This document shows positions 17,923 through 27,001 of a DNA stretch of 64,000 nucleotides, in pieces (position 1 is the stretch's first letter; each line of letters begins with the position of its first letter). Location of the stretch: assembly GCA_937927725.1 (NCBI GenBank), contig CALBSE010000035.1, forward strand, positions 1-64,000, written 5' to 3'. This DNA comes from an uncultured Actinomycetes bacterium. Its GTDB lineage: Bacteria; Actinomycetota; Acidimicrobiia; Acidimicrobiales; Acidimicrobilacustridaceae. A program made the position numbers and the translations under genes. The notes below the pieces were generated by a model that was given only the letters and a program-made list of their open reading frames with translations, was not told the origin of the DNA and did not search any database.

Positions 17923-18942
17923 GTGGCCAAGCAGGGAAAGAACTCAGACAACGCGTCAGTGCCGAAAAAGCCGGCTCCTTCCTCGCGTACGAATGGGCCT
18001 ACCGGAAGTTCTCGAGTGCCAAAGGGCAGAGTGCCAGTGGCCTCGGCGTCACCTAAGCGTTCTCGGCGATTCTTGGGTGGGGCGACACCGGCGCAATCAG
18101 AGGTCGTTTCTTCGGTAACTGATGGTGCTAGCGACACTTCGGACGGCGGTGCAGCGTCACCATCGACCGCAAAGAAGTACGCGTACGGCGCGGGCGCGCT
18201 GATCCTGATTTTTATCGGCGCACAACTTGTTTCTTCAGTGATTTACGGAATCATTCAGTCGCGCACGACCTATGACTTCACTGCACCCGCCGGCGTTGGT
18301 GCTGCGGTTGGTCAAGCCAGTAGCCAGTTCACCGCCGGCCAGATATTTGCCATCGCAGTGCCGCCTCCGCTGTGGCTGACGGCGCTCATGCAAATTCCGT
18401 TGTGGCTCGGCCTCGGTGGAGCACCCATTTGGTTCGCGATCAAGAAGGGCAAAGGCGTAGTCGCCGACCTTGGTCTTCGAATGAAGGCCATCGACGTTCC
18501 CATTGGTTTGGCCATCGGCGTTGCGTGCCAGTTGATTCTCGTTCCGCTCGTGTACCTGGCGCTTCGGCCATTGCTCGGCGTCAAAGATGTCTCGGCTGCT
18601 GCTCGTGAGCTCACCGATCGAGCGACCGATCCGCTGTCGATCGTGTTGGTCTTCCTGATTGTCGGCATTGGTGCGCCGGTGGCGGAGGAGATCTACTTCC
18701 GAGGCATGGCGCAGCGAATCTTTGGACGCCGTCTGGGTCCTTGGGCAGCGATCCTTGCGGCCGCGGCGTTCTTTGCCGCCACGCATCTTCAGCCACTTCA
18801 GTTTCCGGCGTTGTTGCTTTTCGGTGTGATCCTTGGCGTCATGGCATGGCGAAGCGGTCGAATCGGGCCATCCATTTGGGCGCATGTCGGATTTAACGTT
18901 GTCGCCGCGGTCGGACTCCTCTTTCACATCGGACCTTCGTGA
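17923..18942 (+). CDS. CPBP-family intramembrane metalloprotease
   Basis: A 339-residue polytopic membrane protein of the CPBP (CAAX-protease/bacteriocin-processing, Abi) family. The glutamate motif is in GAPVAEEIYFRGMAQRI (EExxxR), the following conserved His is in ATHLQPLQF and the last motif is in WAHVGFNVVAAV (HxxxN). The first 90 residues are a hydrophilic, Pro/Ser-rich cytoplasmic leader. The start is uncertain: the frame opens at 17854, which would overlap DUF3499, so I prefer GTG at 17923 giving MAKQGKNSD. Role may be processing of a membrane or prenylated peptide; substrate unknown. Confidence 0.82.
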   Translation: MAKQGKNSDNASVPKKPAPSSRTNGPTGSSRVPKGRVPVASASPKRSRRFLGGATPAQSEVVSSVTDGASDTSDGGAASPSTAKKYAYGAGALILIFIGAQLVSSVIYGIIQSRTTYDFTAPAGVGAAVGQASSQFTAGQIFAIAVPPPLWLTALMQIPLWLGLGGAPIWFAIKKGKGVVADLGLRMKAIDVPIGLAIGVACQLILVPLVYLALRPLLGVKDVSAAARELTDRATDPLSIVLVFLIVGIGAPVAEEIYFRGMAQRIFGRRLGPWAAILAAAAFFAATHLQPLQFPALLLFGVILGVMAWRSGRIGPSIWAHVGFNVVAAVGLLFHIGPS

Positions 18943-18990
18943 CGCTGCTGACAGTGGTCCGGTTCGCACAGATGGCACCATGGTGAGGTC

Positions 18991-21606
18991 ATGACTGAGG
19001 ACGACCTCTCGACGCGACCGGTTCAGGCACTCGCAGAAGCTGACCTTGACGACCCCGTCGTCGCCAGTCTTGGACGCGCGATTGACCCTCCTAGTCGGCC
19101 AGTGCAGGCCATGCACGCTGTTGGACGTGCCATTCAATCGTTGGGTCGTTGGAGTCCCGAGTCTTGGGTGACGCTTGCGATCGTTGCTGGTTGTGTGCTT
19201 TTTACATTCACCCAGTTGAGTCCGTCAGACATTTTTTCCGCGTCGACACCCGCAGGCGGCGACATGGGGGCGCATGTGTGGGGTCCGGCCTACATGCGCG
19301 ATCACTTACTTCCGTCGTTCCGGCTCACCGGCTGGACACCCGATTGGTATGCGGGCTTCCCTGCGTACCAGTTCTACATGGTGCTTCCGTCGCTTGCGAT
19401 CGCGTTGTTGAGCTTCGTCCTTCCCTACGGGATGGCCTTCAAACTTGTCGCGGTGAGCGGCATCCTTACTCTTCCTGTCGCTTGTTGGGCATTCGCTCGT
19501 CTCACGAGACTTCCATTCCCCGCCCCGCCGCTTTTCGCGGTGGCGGCAACGGCCTTCCTCTTTGATCGTTCGTTCTCTATCTACGGCGGAAATATTGCGT
19601 CAACGATGGCGGGGGAGTTCTCGTTCTCGATTTCGTTGTCGTTCGCGATTCTGTTTTTAGGAGTTGTTGGTCGCGGTTTGGAAACCGGTCGACATCGGTT
19701 TGCCGCAGCAATTCTTCTTGGTATCTGCGGCTTGTGTCACGCCATTCCACTCTTCTTTGCCATCGCTGGTGCAGTTGTTTGGTTTGGAATTTCGCTCGTT
19801 CGACGACCGGGTTTCAAACTCCGCCTGTGGTGGATGGTGTGTGCAGGCGGAGTCGGAATGGCCCTCACAGCGTGGTGGATTCTTCCGTTCTATTTGCGTT
19901 CTGGCTACATGAACGACATGGGCTGGGAGAAGAAGACCGATTTTTTCGATCAACTTTTCCAGCGCCACACACTTGATCCGCAACTTGTGAATTCTCCACC
20001 TCTCCAGTGGACGCTTGTTCTGGCGTTGCTTGGCGTAGTGATGTCGATTGCATGGAAGCGCCGAGCAGGGGCTTTTCTTATCGTCACCGCAGGTGTGGCC
20101 GCGGTTGCGTTTGTGCTCGTTCCTCAAGGGCGTTTGTGGAACGCGCGTCTTCTGCCGTTCTGGTTCCTCATGCTGTATCTGTTGGCTGCTCTTGGCGTCG
20201 CCGAACTCGGTCGAACAATTGCGTCGCTCACGTCGCGTGACCCCGATACGCCGCGCCGGTCAGTCACGATTGCCACCGCAGTTGTGGCTGCGCTTGCGGG
20301 CATTACCGCGCTTGCGATGCCGTTGCACGCCATGCCTGACACGATCGCGCTCGGTCCGGTGAAGATCGATCTTGGTGGGATGCAAAAAGACGGCCGCTAT
20401 CACTGGATGTTCCTGTCGACGAAGGATTCAAGTTTCATTCCATCCTGGGCGCGTTGGAACTTCACCGGATACGAGGGAAAGCCCGCGTATCCCGAATATC
20501 ACGACATTGTTCAGACAATGGCTGATCTAGGTCAGAGCAACGGATGTGGTCGTGCGATGTGGGAGCACGAAGAACAGCACGATCGTTATGGCACCCCGAT
20601 GGCGCTCATGCTTCTGCCGTTCTGGACTGACGGGTGCATCGGCTCGATGGAAGGTCTGTATTTCGAAGCTTCTTCGACGACGCCGTACCACTTCATTAAT
20701 CAAGACGAATTGTCCTTCGGGGCATCGAACCCACAACGGGATCTGCCCTATGTGCCCGGGCCTCCGGATCAGGCGCAATTCGATCTAGGCATTCAGCATC
20801 TGCAGATGCTCGGTGTGAAGTACTACATGGCGATTACCGAGCAAATGATTTCCTACGGCCAAAAGAACACGTCTCTCAAGCAGGTGGCGAAGTCGGGGCC
20901 ATGGATTGTGTTCGAGGTTGCAGATTCGCCATTGATTGAGCCGCTGGACAACAACCCTGCCGTCCTCACGGGGGTGCCGCCGAATAAGTGGCTGAATGCG
21001 GTGATGCCTTGGTATCTCGATCCAACAGCGTGGAATGTTTGGCCGGCCTCGGGTGGTCCGGGTTCGTGGCAGCGAATCGCGGAGGGCGAAACGCCAACAG
21101 TGACAGCAACAACTCCGGTTGCGGTCACGAATACGCAGACGGGAACCGACACCGTCTCGTTTGATGTTACGAAGCCCGGTACCCCGATCCTCGTGAAGGT
21201 TTCCTACTTCCCGAATTGGGAAGTCAGCGGCGCGGAAGGTCCATGGCGAGTCGGCCCGAATCTCATGGTCGTGGTTCCAACTTCAACGCACGTGTCGATG
21301 CACTTTGGTACGACTCCAGTTGAATACGGATCTTGGGCGATTACCCTCGGCGGACTTGTCGCCCTTGTCTTCCTCTTCCGGGCGGCACCGTTGCCAATTC
21401 CTGAGCCACGGCGATGGTTCCCCTCGCGATCTGGGCAGTCAACCGACCGAAACGGTGACGACGATGCATCTGACGAACTCATGGTCAATGACGAATCAGC
21501 GCAACACAACATTGGCGTAGCGGGAGACGAGCCGTCGAGCCTTGCTTCTCTTGGAACTGATCCCCCTGGTGACGAAGCAAACGACGAGTTCCGTTCGGAC
21601 ATGTGA
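18991..21606 (+). CDS. Large polytopic membrane protein (PTPS-related/GT-C-like)
   Basis: An 871-residue membrane protein resembling the family annotated as 6-pyruvoyl-tetrahydropterin-synthase-related membrane proteins, which look like GT-C glycosyltransferases. About a dozen hydrophobic helices span residues 60-460, starting with WVTLAIVAGCVLFTFTQL. A short loop after the first helix holds an acidic motif (STPAGGDMGAHVWGP), where GT-C enzymes place catalytic acidic residues. A large extracytoplasmic domain follows (residues 470-780), then a final helix near WAITLGGLVALVFLF and an acidic tail. It lies between the CPBP gene and manB, in a sugar-activation neighbourhood. A lipid-linked sugar transferase role is inferred. 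Confidence 0.65.
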   Translation: MTEDDLSTRPVQALAEADLDDPVVASLGRAIDPPSRPVQAMHAVGRAIQSLGRWSPESWVTLAIVAGCVLFTFTQLSPSDIFSASTPAGGDMGAHVWGPAYMRDHLLPSFRLTGWTPDWYAGFPAYQFYMVLPSLAIALLSFVLPYGMAFKLVAVSGILTLPVACWAFARLTRLPFPAPPLFAVAATAFLFDRSFSIYGGNIASTMAGEFSFSISLSFAILFLGVVGRGLETGRHRFAAAILLGICGLCHAIPLFFAIAGAVVWFGISLVRRPGFKLRLWWMVCAGGVGMALTAWWILPFYLRSGYMNDMGWEKKTDFFDQLFQRHTLDPQLVNSPPLQWTLVLALLGVVMSIAWKRRAGAFLIVTAGVAAVAFVLVPQGRLWNARLLPFWFLMLYLLAALGVAELGRTIASLTSRDPDTPRRSVTIATAVVAALAGITALAMPLHAMPDTIALGPVKIDLGGMQKDGRYHWMFLSTKDSSFIPSWARWNFTGYEGKPAYPEYHDIVQTMADLGQSNGCGRAMWEHEEQHDRYGTPMALMLLPFWTDGCIGSMEGLYFEASSTTPYHFINQDELSFGASNPQRDLPYVPGPPDQAQFDLGIQHLQMLGVKYYMAITEQMISYGQKNTSLKQVAKSGPWIVFEVADSPLIEPLDNNPAVLTGVPPNKWLNAVMPWYLDPTAWNVWPASGGPGSWQRIAEGETPTVTATTPVAVTNTQTGTDTVSFDVTKPGTPILVKVSYFPNWEVSGAEGPWRVGPNLMVVVPTSTHVSMHFGTTPVEYGSWAITLGGLVALVFLFRAAPLPIPEPRRWFPSRSGQSTDRNGDDDASDELMVNDESAQHNIGVAGDEPSSLASLGTDPPGDEANDEFRSDM

Positions 21607-21673
21607 CCAAAGACACCCAACTTGTGGTCAGGTACCGCATTGGGTGGAAGGGCCTCCACTAGGGTCGCTCCCC

Positions 21674-23074
21674 ATGGCTCCCCACGATGCTGCCGCCATG
21701 AACGCCATCTTCAAGGCGTACGACATTCGCGGCACCGTTCCCGACCAACTTGATTCCGACCTCATGGAGCGCATTGGCGCGGCATTCGCTCGGTTTGCCG
21801 CCGATTCGTCGGGGGCATCATCAATCTTGATTGCTCATGACATGCGTCCTTCTGGGCCGGCCTTCGCTGAAGCGTTTGCTCGTGGTGCAACCAGCCAGGG
21901 TGTCGATGTCGTCCATCTAGGTCTCGCATCGACCGATCTTCTCTTCTTCGCTGCTGGTCGATTCGATATGCCCGGCGCCATGCTGACGGCTTCTCATAAT
22001 CCGGCCCAGTACAACGGCGTAAAGTTGTGCCTTGCTGGCGCAAAGCCGATTGGTGTTGAAACGGGTTTGCGTGAAATTCAAGCGATGACCGTGGCCGGTC
22101 TTGAGCCAATTGGCTCGCCAGGCAACGAGTCATCTCGTGACGATGCGCTTGGCATCTTCGTGACTCATGTGCACTCGTTTGTCGATCCTGCGATCTTGCG
22201 TCCGCTTCATGTCGTTGCCGATACGGCGAATGGAATGGGCGGACTTACTGCGCCAGCTGTGTTTGCTGAACTGCCGTTTGAGCTTGATGTGATCTACGGC
22301 GAACTCGATGGAACGTTCCCGAATCATCCCGCCGATCCGATTCAGCCCGAGAATCTGCGTGATCTTCAGTCGCGTGTTCTTGAAACTGGTGCCGATGTTG
22401 GTCTGGCCTTCGACGGCGATGCCGATCGTGTCTTTCTTGTTGACGACGAAGGCGAACTTGTTTCCGGTTCGCTCACGACGGCGATCGTGGCCGATTCAAT
22501 GCTTGCAAAGAATCCCGGCGAAATCGTTCTGCACAATCTGATCTGTTCGAAAGCGGTACCGGAGATCATCGTGGAGCGGGGCGGTACTCCTGTTCGCACG
22601 CGGGTCGGTCACTCCTACATCAAACAGGTGATGGCCGAAACGGGAGCGTGTTTCGGTGGCGAGCACTCGGGTCACTATTACTTCCGAGACAACTACCGGG
22701 CCGATTCAGGGATTATTGCTGCACTGGCGGTCCTCGAAGTCATGTGCGCGACAGGAAAAAAACTGTCTGAGCTGCGCAAGCCTTACGAGCGGTATTCCGC
22801 GTCGGGTGAACTCAACACCGAGGTTCCCGATCCGCTCGCCGTGATCGAGTTCGTGGCGAAGCGCTTCGAACGTGCCGAACAAGATCGCCTTGATGGACTC
22901 ACGATCGATCTCACCACGGGGCCTGCTGCTGATCCTGCCGATCCGTGGTGGTTCAATCTCCGCCCGTCGAACACCGAACCCCTTCTCCGCCTCAACCTTG
23001 AGGCAACCGACGAAGCGGCGTGTGCCCGCCACGTCGCCGAAATCCGTGCCCTCATTGCTGAAGCGGCCGGCTGA
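21674..23074 (+). CDS. manB: Phosphomannomutase/phosphoglucomutase
   Basis: A 466-residue alpha-D-phosphohexomutase that interconverts mannose-6-phosphate and mannose-1-phosphate. The phosphoserine loop is TASHNPAQYNG, the metal-binding loop is DGDADRVF, the sugar-recognition loop is GGEHSGHYYF and the phosphate-binding loop is in RPSNTEPLLRL. ATG at 21674 gives MAPHDAAAMNAIFKAYDIRG; the ATG at 21698 (MNAIFKAYDIRG) also fits the family. An open extension upstream overlaps the preceding gene and is rejected. It is followed 18 bases later by the UPF0434 gene and then the SIS isomerase, forming a mannose-activation operon that feeds the guanylyltransferase and gmd. Confidence 0.93.
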   Translation: MAPHDAAAMNAIFKAYDIRGTVPDQLDSDLMERIGAAFARFAADSSGASSILIAHDMRPSGPAFAEAFARGATSQGVDVVHLGLASTDLLFFAAGRFDMPGAMLTASHNPAQYNGVKLCLAGAKPIGVETGLREIQAMTVAGLEPIGSPGNESSRDDALGIFVTHVHSFVDPAILRPLHVVADTANGMGGLTAPAVFAELPFELDVIYGELDGTFPNHPADPIQPENLRDLQSRVLETGADVGLAFDGDADRVFLVDDEGELVSGSLTTAIVADSMLAKNPGEIVLHNLICSKAVPEIIVERGGTPVRTRVGHSYIKQVMAETGACFGGEHSGHYYFRDNYRADSGIIAALAVLEVMCATGKKLSELRKPYERYSASGELNTEVPDPLAVIEFVAKRFERAEQDRLDGLTIDLTTGPAADPADPWWFNLRPSNTEPLLRLNLEATDEAACARHVAEIRALIAEAAG

Positions 23075-23092
23075 GAGATCGAAGGAGCCTTT

Positions 23093-23329
23093 ATGTCACT
23101 AGATCCGCAACTGCTCGAGATTCTTGCTTGTCCTCAGGACAAGGGTCCGTTGCTGTATTTCGCCGATGAGAATCTTCTCTACAACCCTCGCTTGCAGCGC
23201 GGTTATGAGGTTCGGAACGACATTCCGATCATGTTGATCGACGAAGCGCGCACTATTGACGACGCGGAGCACACGCGTTTGATGGCCAAGGCGACGGCAG
23301 AAGCAATTACTCCAACGTTTGAGGCCTAA
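23093..23329 (+). CDS. UPF0434/Trm112-like small protein
   Basis: A 78-residue protein of the UPF0434 (YcaR/Trm112-like) family. It has the family opening LDPQLLEILACPQDKGPL and the closing pattern YEVRNDIPIMLIDEAR. Only one cysteine (ILACPQDKG) is kept from the zinc ribbon seen in Trm112 proteins, so it probably does not bind zinc. A very good ribosome-binding sequence (GAAGGAG) lies 6 bases before the ATG. The next gene starts immediately after the stop. Its place between manB and the SIS isomerase is conserved in actinobacteria as far as I recall; the molecular role there is unknown. Confidence 0.85.
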   Translation: MSLDPQLLEILACPQDKGPLLYFADENLLYNPRLQRGYEVRNDIPIMLIDEARTIDDAEHTRLMAKATAEAITPTFEA

Positions 23330-24367
23330 GTGATTCTCGACACCGTCGGGATGTTCGACGCTGCGGCGGCGTTTCCCGAACAACTCGCTCGTGCCCTGGA
23401 CGTTTCACGGCGCGCAACGGAAGGTGTCGCGCTGCCAGAACACGAAGACATCGCGAACGTCGTACTCCTTGGAGCTGGCGCAGCCGGGCTAGCGGGTGCC
23501 CTCGTTCTCGAGGCTGTCGGGCCAACAATCCCTGTGCCGGTCGTCGTGCATCGTGGGTATGGCGTGCCGAACTTCGTCGATGAATCGACCTTGGTCGTTG
23601 CCATTTCCTTCGACGGCGCTACATCCGAAACACTCGAAGCGGCGCAAGATTCACTGGCCGATGGAGCAACCGTTGTTTGCGTAAGCGGGGGAGGGGAGCT
23701 TCACGCTTGGGCGTCTGCGAACAATCTCCTGCACATACCGGTGATGCCGGATGCTCCTGTCGAACGCGCTGCGCTCGGGTCGCTCTCGATTCCGGTCCTG
23801 ATACTCCTTGAACGAGTGGGTATGTACCCCGGGGCAGAAGCGTGGATCGAAGCTGCAATCACTCAAGCGACTGTTCGTCGCAACGAACTTATTACTGAAG
23901 AGAACTTTGCTCGTCGACTTGCTCGCCAACTCGGTCGAACCTTCCCAATTATTTATGGCGGCAACGGACCAGGCGGAACCGCAGCCGAGTATTGGAAGAC
24001 CCAGTTCAACCAAAACGCGAAAGTCGCCGCCTTTTCGAATCAGGTACCTGAACTCACCCACGATGAAATCGCGGGTTGGGGCCAAGACGGCGATGTCACC
24101 CGTCAGATCTTTCAGGTCTTCCTGCTGCGTCACGATTTTGAACACCCGCAGGTATCGAGCCGACTTGCGGCTGTCGAAGAGGTGCTGGTGGAGGTCGTAG
24201 GCGCGGTGCACGTTGTTGAAGCGGCAGGCGAAGGACTCTTGGCACAACTCTTTGACCTTGAGCTCATCGGCCAGTTCGTTTCGCTGCATGCTGCGGTTGA
24301 GCAGAGCATTGATCCCGGCCCGGTGCCGATCGTGTCGGAGATTGCGTCACGCGTCGGTGACGCCTGA
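23330..24367 (+). CDS. SIS-domain phosphosugar isomerase (TobH-like, possible PGI/PMI)
   Basis: A 345-residue protein with two sugar-isomerase (SIS) domains, resembling TobH proteins and bifunctional phosphoglucose/phosphomannose isomerases. SIS-1 has VVLLGAGAAGLAGALVLEAV and AISFDGATSETLEAA, in place of the usual S-x-S-G-N-T loop. SIS-2 has YGGNGPGGTAAEYWKTQFN and VPELTHDEIAGW, close to the E-L-x-H-N-E motif of archaeal-type PGI/PMI. The start is GTG at 23330, directly after the previous stop. If active as a PMI it would supply mannose-6-phosphate to manB next door, and no manA-type gene is in the window. The degenerate first phosphate loop makes catalytic status uncertain. Confidence 0.72.
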   Translation: MILDTVGMFDAAAAFPEQLARALDVSRRATEGVALPEHEDIANVVLLGAGAAGLAGALVLEAVGPTIPVPVVVHRGYGVPNFVDESTLVVAISFDGATSETLEAAQDSLADGATVVCVSGGGELHAWASANNLLHIPVMPDAPVERAALGSLSIPVLILLERVGMYPGAEAWIEAAITQATVRRNELITEENFARRLARQLGRTFPIIYGGNGPGGTAAEYWKTQFNQNAKVAAFSNQVPELTHDEIAGWGQDGDVTRQIFQVFLLRHDFEHPQVSSRLAAVEEVLVEVVGAVHVVEAAGEGLLAQLFDLELIGQFVSLHAAVEQSIDPGPVPIVSEIASRVGDA

Positions 24368-24385
24368 GCCGTCTAGACTCGGAAC

Positions 24386-24480
24386 AGGCTGAATGCAGGG
24401 TCAGAGGGCCACAGCCTCACAACTGGTCGTCACTGTCTCAATCTCTTCTTCAGAGGTTTTGTTTCGACGACCGACCCTGC
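24386..24480 (+). promoter_or_regulatory. Structured leader upstream of ahcY (candidate cis-regulatory RNA)
   Basis: The 182 bases between the isomerase and ahcY fold into several complementary segments. GCAGGGTC (24395-24402) pairs with GACCCTGC (24473-24480). GGTCGTC (24425-24431) pairs with GACGACC (24466-24472), placed directly against the first helix. A hairpin can form at 24404-24418 (GAGG with CCTC). The result is a three-way junction. AGGCTG (24386-24391) can also pair with CAGCCT (24412-24417), which crosses the first helix and could be a pseudoknot or a switch. It does not match the SAH or SAM riboswitch consensuses I know. No T-tract follows, so any control would act on translation. 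Confidence 0.4.
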
Positions 24481-24549
24481 CATTTGTGATTCGCCAATGA
24501 TTCACCTCTTGTTCGGATGTCCGTCCGGACCGCACAGAAAGTGCTGTAC

Positions 24550-26013
24550 ATGACCCTGACTGTTGACCGTTCTGATTCCGGTATTGATTACAAGGTTGCT
24601 GATCTCACCCTTGCCGGCTTTGGCCGCAAGGAAATTCAGCTCGCCGAGCACGAAATGCCTGGGCTGATGTCGCTGCGCGCGGAATACGCCGATAGCCAGC
24701 CGCTCGCCGGCGCACGCATCGCCGGTTCGTTGCACATGACCATCCAAACCGCTGTCCTGATTGAGACGCTCACGTGCCTCGGTGCCGACGTGCGCTGGGT
24801 GAGTTGCAACATTTTCTCCACCCAAGACCACGCTGCCGCGGCAGTTGTCGTTGGCCCGAACGGAACGCTTGAGCGTCCCAACGGTGTTCCGGTCTTCGCC
24901 TGGAAGGGTGAAACGCTCGAGGAGTACTGGTGGTGCACCGAGCAAATCCTTCGTTGGCCTGATGGCGGTGGCCCGAACATGATTCTCGACGATGGCGGCG
25001 ATGCAACGCTCCTCGTCCATAAGGGCGTCGAATACGAGCGCACCGGTGTTGTCCCTGATACCACCGAGGATGACTCCGAAGAGTGGGCAATTGTTCTTGA
25101 TGTTCTTCGTCGCACCGTTGCGAACGAGCCACAGCTGTGGCACGGCATTGCTGCTGGCATCAAGGGTGTTACTGAAGAAACCACCACTGGCGTGCATCGT
25201 CTGTACCAAATGCACGAAGCGGGACAGCTGCTGTTCCCCGCCATCAACGTCAACGACTCTGTGACCAAGTCGAAGTTCGACAACCTCTACGGATGTCGAC
25301 ACAGCCTCATCGACGGACTTAACCGCGCAACCGACGTCATGATCGGCGGCAAGGTCGCTCTGGTTTGTGGCTACGGAGATGTCGGTAAGGGTTGTGCAGC
25401 GTCGCTGCGCGGACAGGGCGCTCGCGTCATCGTCACCGAAATCGATCCGATCTGTGCGCTACAGGCTGCGATGGAGGGCTATCAGGTCGCTCGTCTCGAA
25501 GATGTTCTCGACATTGTCGACATTTACGTGACCGCAACAGGAAACTTCAACATCATCACGGCAGAACACATGGCCAAGATGAAGCACCAAGCAATCGTCA
25601 GCAACATTGGCCACTTCGATAACGAAATCGATATGGCGGGCCTGAAGAAGATGAGCGACGTGCAACGCGTTGTCATCAAGCCACAGGTTGACGAGTACGT
25701 CTTCCCCGACGGCCACTCGGTCATCGTGCTCGCCGAAGGTCGCCTCATGAACCTCGGGTGCGCCACGGGCCATCCGAGCTTCGTGATGTCGAACAGCTTC
25801 TCGAATCAGGTCATCGCCCAGATCGAGCTCTACGGCCACACGGACTTTTACGAAAAGAACGTCTACACACTTCCCAAGCATCTCGACGAGAAGGTGGCCA
25901 TGCTCCATCTCGACGCGTTGGGCGTGAAGCTCACAAAGCTCACAGAAGAGCAGGCGTCGTACCTCGGACTCCCGGTAACTGGTCCGTTCAAGTCAGACCA
26001 CTACCGGTACTGA
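24550..26013 (+). CDS. ahcY: Adenosylhomocysteinase (S-adenosylhomocysteine hydrolase)
   Basis: A 487-residue NAD-dependent enzyme that hydrolyses S-adenosylhomocysteine to adenosine and homocysteine, keeping methyltransferases active. Substrate regions are SLHMTIQTAVLIETL, VSCNIFSTQDHAAAA and the catalytic segment VNDSVTKSKFDNLYG; the NAD fold has KVALVCGYGDVGKGCA. The C-terminus ends in KSDHYRY, as in all true SAH hydrolases. An insertion of about 40 residues near position 150-190 is normal for the bacterial long form. I chose ATG at 24550; an upstream in-frame ATG at 24517 adds eleven unconserved residues. A strong terminator follows the gene. Confidence 0.96.
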   Translation: MTLTVDRSDSGIDYKVADLTLAGFGRKEIQLAEHEMPGLMSLRAEYADSQPLAGARIAGSLHMTIQTAVLIETLTCLGADVRWVSCNIFSTQDHAAAAVVVGPNGTLERPNGVPVFAWKGETLEEYWWCTEQILRWPDGGGPNMILDDGGDATLLVHKGVEYERTGVVPDTTEDDSEEWAIVLDVLRRTVANEPQLWHGIAAGIKGVTEETTTGVHRLYQMHEAGQLLFPAINVNDSVTKSKFDNLYGCRHSLIDGLNRATDVMIGGKVALVCGYGDVGKGCAASLRGQGARVIVTEIDPICALQAAMEGYQVARLEDVLDIVDIYVTATGNFNIITAEHMAKMKHQAIVSNIGHFDNEIDMAGLKKMSDVQRVVIKPQVDEYVFPDGHSVIVLAEGRLMNLGCATGHPSFVMSNSFSNQVIAQIELYGHTDFYEKNVYTLPKHLDEKVAMLHLDALGVKLTKLTEEQASYLGLPVTGPFKSDHYRY

Positions 26014-26019
26014 TACCGT

Positions 26020-26070
26020 CCGGCTCGGCTGACGCCAATTGTGGCGACAGCCGAGCCGGTTTCGTTTTCC
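26020..26070 (+). terminator. Strong Rho-independent terminator after ahcY
   Basis: A 12-bp perfect inverted repeat, CCGGCTCGGCTG (26020-26031) with CAGCCGAGCCGG (26048-26059), extends after one A-A mismatch by a further 5 pairs (CGCCA with TGGCG) around a 4-base loop. It is followed by TTTCGTTTTCC. It starts 6 bases after the ahcY stop and separates ahcY from the SDR gene. Confidence 0.88.
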
Positions 26071-26089
26071 ACCATCGCAGGGGGTCGTC

Positions 26090-26905
26090 ATGGAGCAGTT
26101 GTCGGGGAAAGTTGTTGTCGTTACCGGCGCAGCGAGTGGCATTGGCCTCGCACTCGCAAAGAAGTTCGGCGCGGAAGGCATGAAGGTCGTTATGGCCGAC
26201 ATCGAAGTACCTGCCCTCGAAGCGGCTGCTGCATCACTCCCGGATTCGGTTGAGCGGATCACCGTTGTGTGCGATGTCTCCAAAGGCGAACAGATCGACG
26301 CGCTTCGTGTCGCTGCAATCGACGCGTTCGGTGCAGTCCACCTGGTGTGCAACAACGCTGGTGTTGGTGGTGGTGGGGCGATGTCGGACATGAACATCGA
26401 CGATTGGAAATGGGTTATCGATGTCGACCTCTGGAGCGTCATCCATGGGGTCCGTGTCTTCCTTCCTGGTTTGATCGAACAGGGCGAAGGCCACATCGTC
26501 AACACCGCATCGGTGGCGGGACTGTTCTCTGCCCCGTTCATGGGTCCCTACAACGTTGCCAAGTATGGCGTCGTCGCGCTTTCCGAGACGCTGTGTAACG
26601 AACTGGCGCTGCAGCAGTCACCGGTTGGCGTTTCGGTCCTGTGCCCTTCGTGGGTCAAAACAAAGATTGCGAGTTCGGTGCGCAACAAGCCGGGTGCTAC
26701 TGCTGAAGAAGCAGACGCGCTTTCGGAGTTCGTGCAGCCGTTGATCGACGGCGGAATCGACCCCGAGCTCGTTGCCGATCGTGTCGTTTCTGCTGTGAAG
26801 AACAAAGAGTTCTGGATCATCACGCATGACGACACCCCGGCTGCTGTCACTCTTCGCACGCGATCAATTCTTGAAGGAACGAATCCTCCGCAACTTATGC
26901 ACTAG
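26090..26905 (+). CDS. Short-chain dehydrogenase/reductase
   Basis: A 271-residue classical SDR oxidoreductase of unknown substrate. Cofactor motif TGAASGIGLALAKKF is at residues 12-26, the NNAG element is in VCNNAGVGGGGAM, the active-site serine is in VNTASVAGLFSAPF and the catalytic Tyr-x-x-x-Lys is in PYNVAKYGVVAL. Aspartate after the second strand (VMADIEV) points to NAD(H) preference. I chose ATG at 26090 because it lies after the ahcY terminator and 11 residues before the glycine motif; an open extension to 26039 would run into the terminator stem. It is a single gene with no evident pathway partner nearby. Confidence 0.88.
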   Translation: MEQLSGKVVVVTGAASGIGLALAKKFGAEGMKVVMADIEVPALEAAAASLPDSVERITVVCDVSKGEQIDALRVAAIDAFGAVHLVCNNAGVGGGGAMSDMNIDDWKWVIDVDLWSVIHGVRVFLPGLIEQGEGHIVNTASVAGLFSAPFMGPYNVAKYGVVALSETLCNELALQQSPVGVSVLCPSWVKTKIASSVRNKPGATAEEADALSEFVQPLIDGGIDPELVADRVVSAVKNKEFWIITHDDTPAAVTLRTRSILEGTNPPQLMH

Positions 26906-27001
26906 TTGCTCGGAAGGTTGCTGGCGAAAGTATCTGACGCAGTACTCCCCAGGGTTCGTCCGACTCATCACATGTTCATTGTCTCTCGTTACGTTGTGGC
27001 G

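Noticed and set aside
24502..25302. Long minus-strand ORFs opposite ahcY
   Set aside because: Covered by the conserved ahcY sequence; no family pattern.
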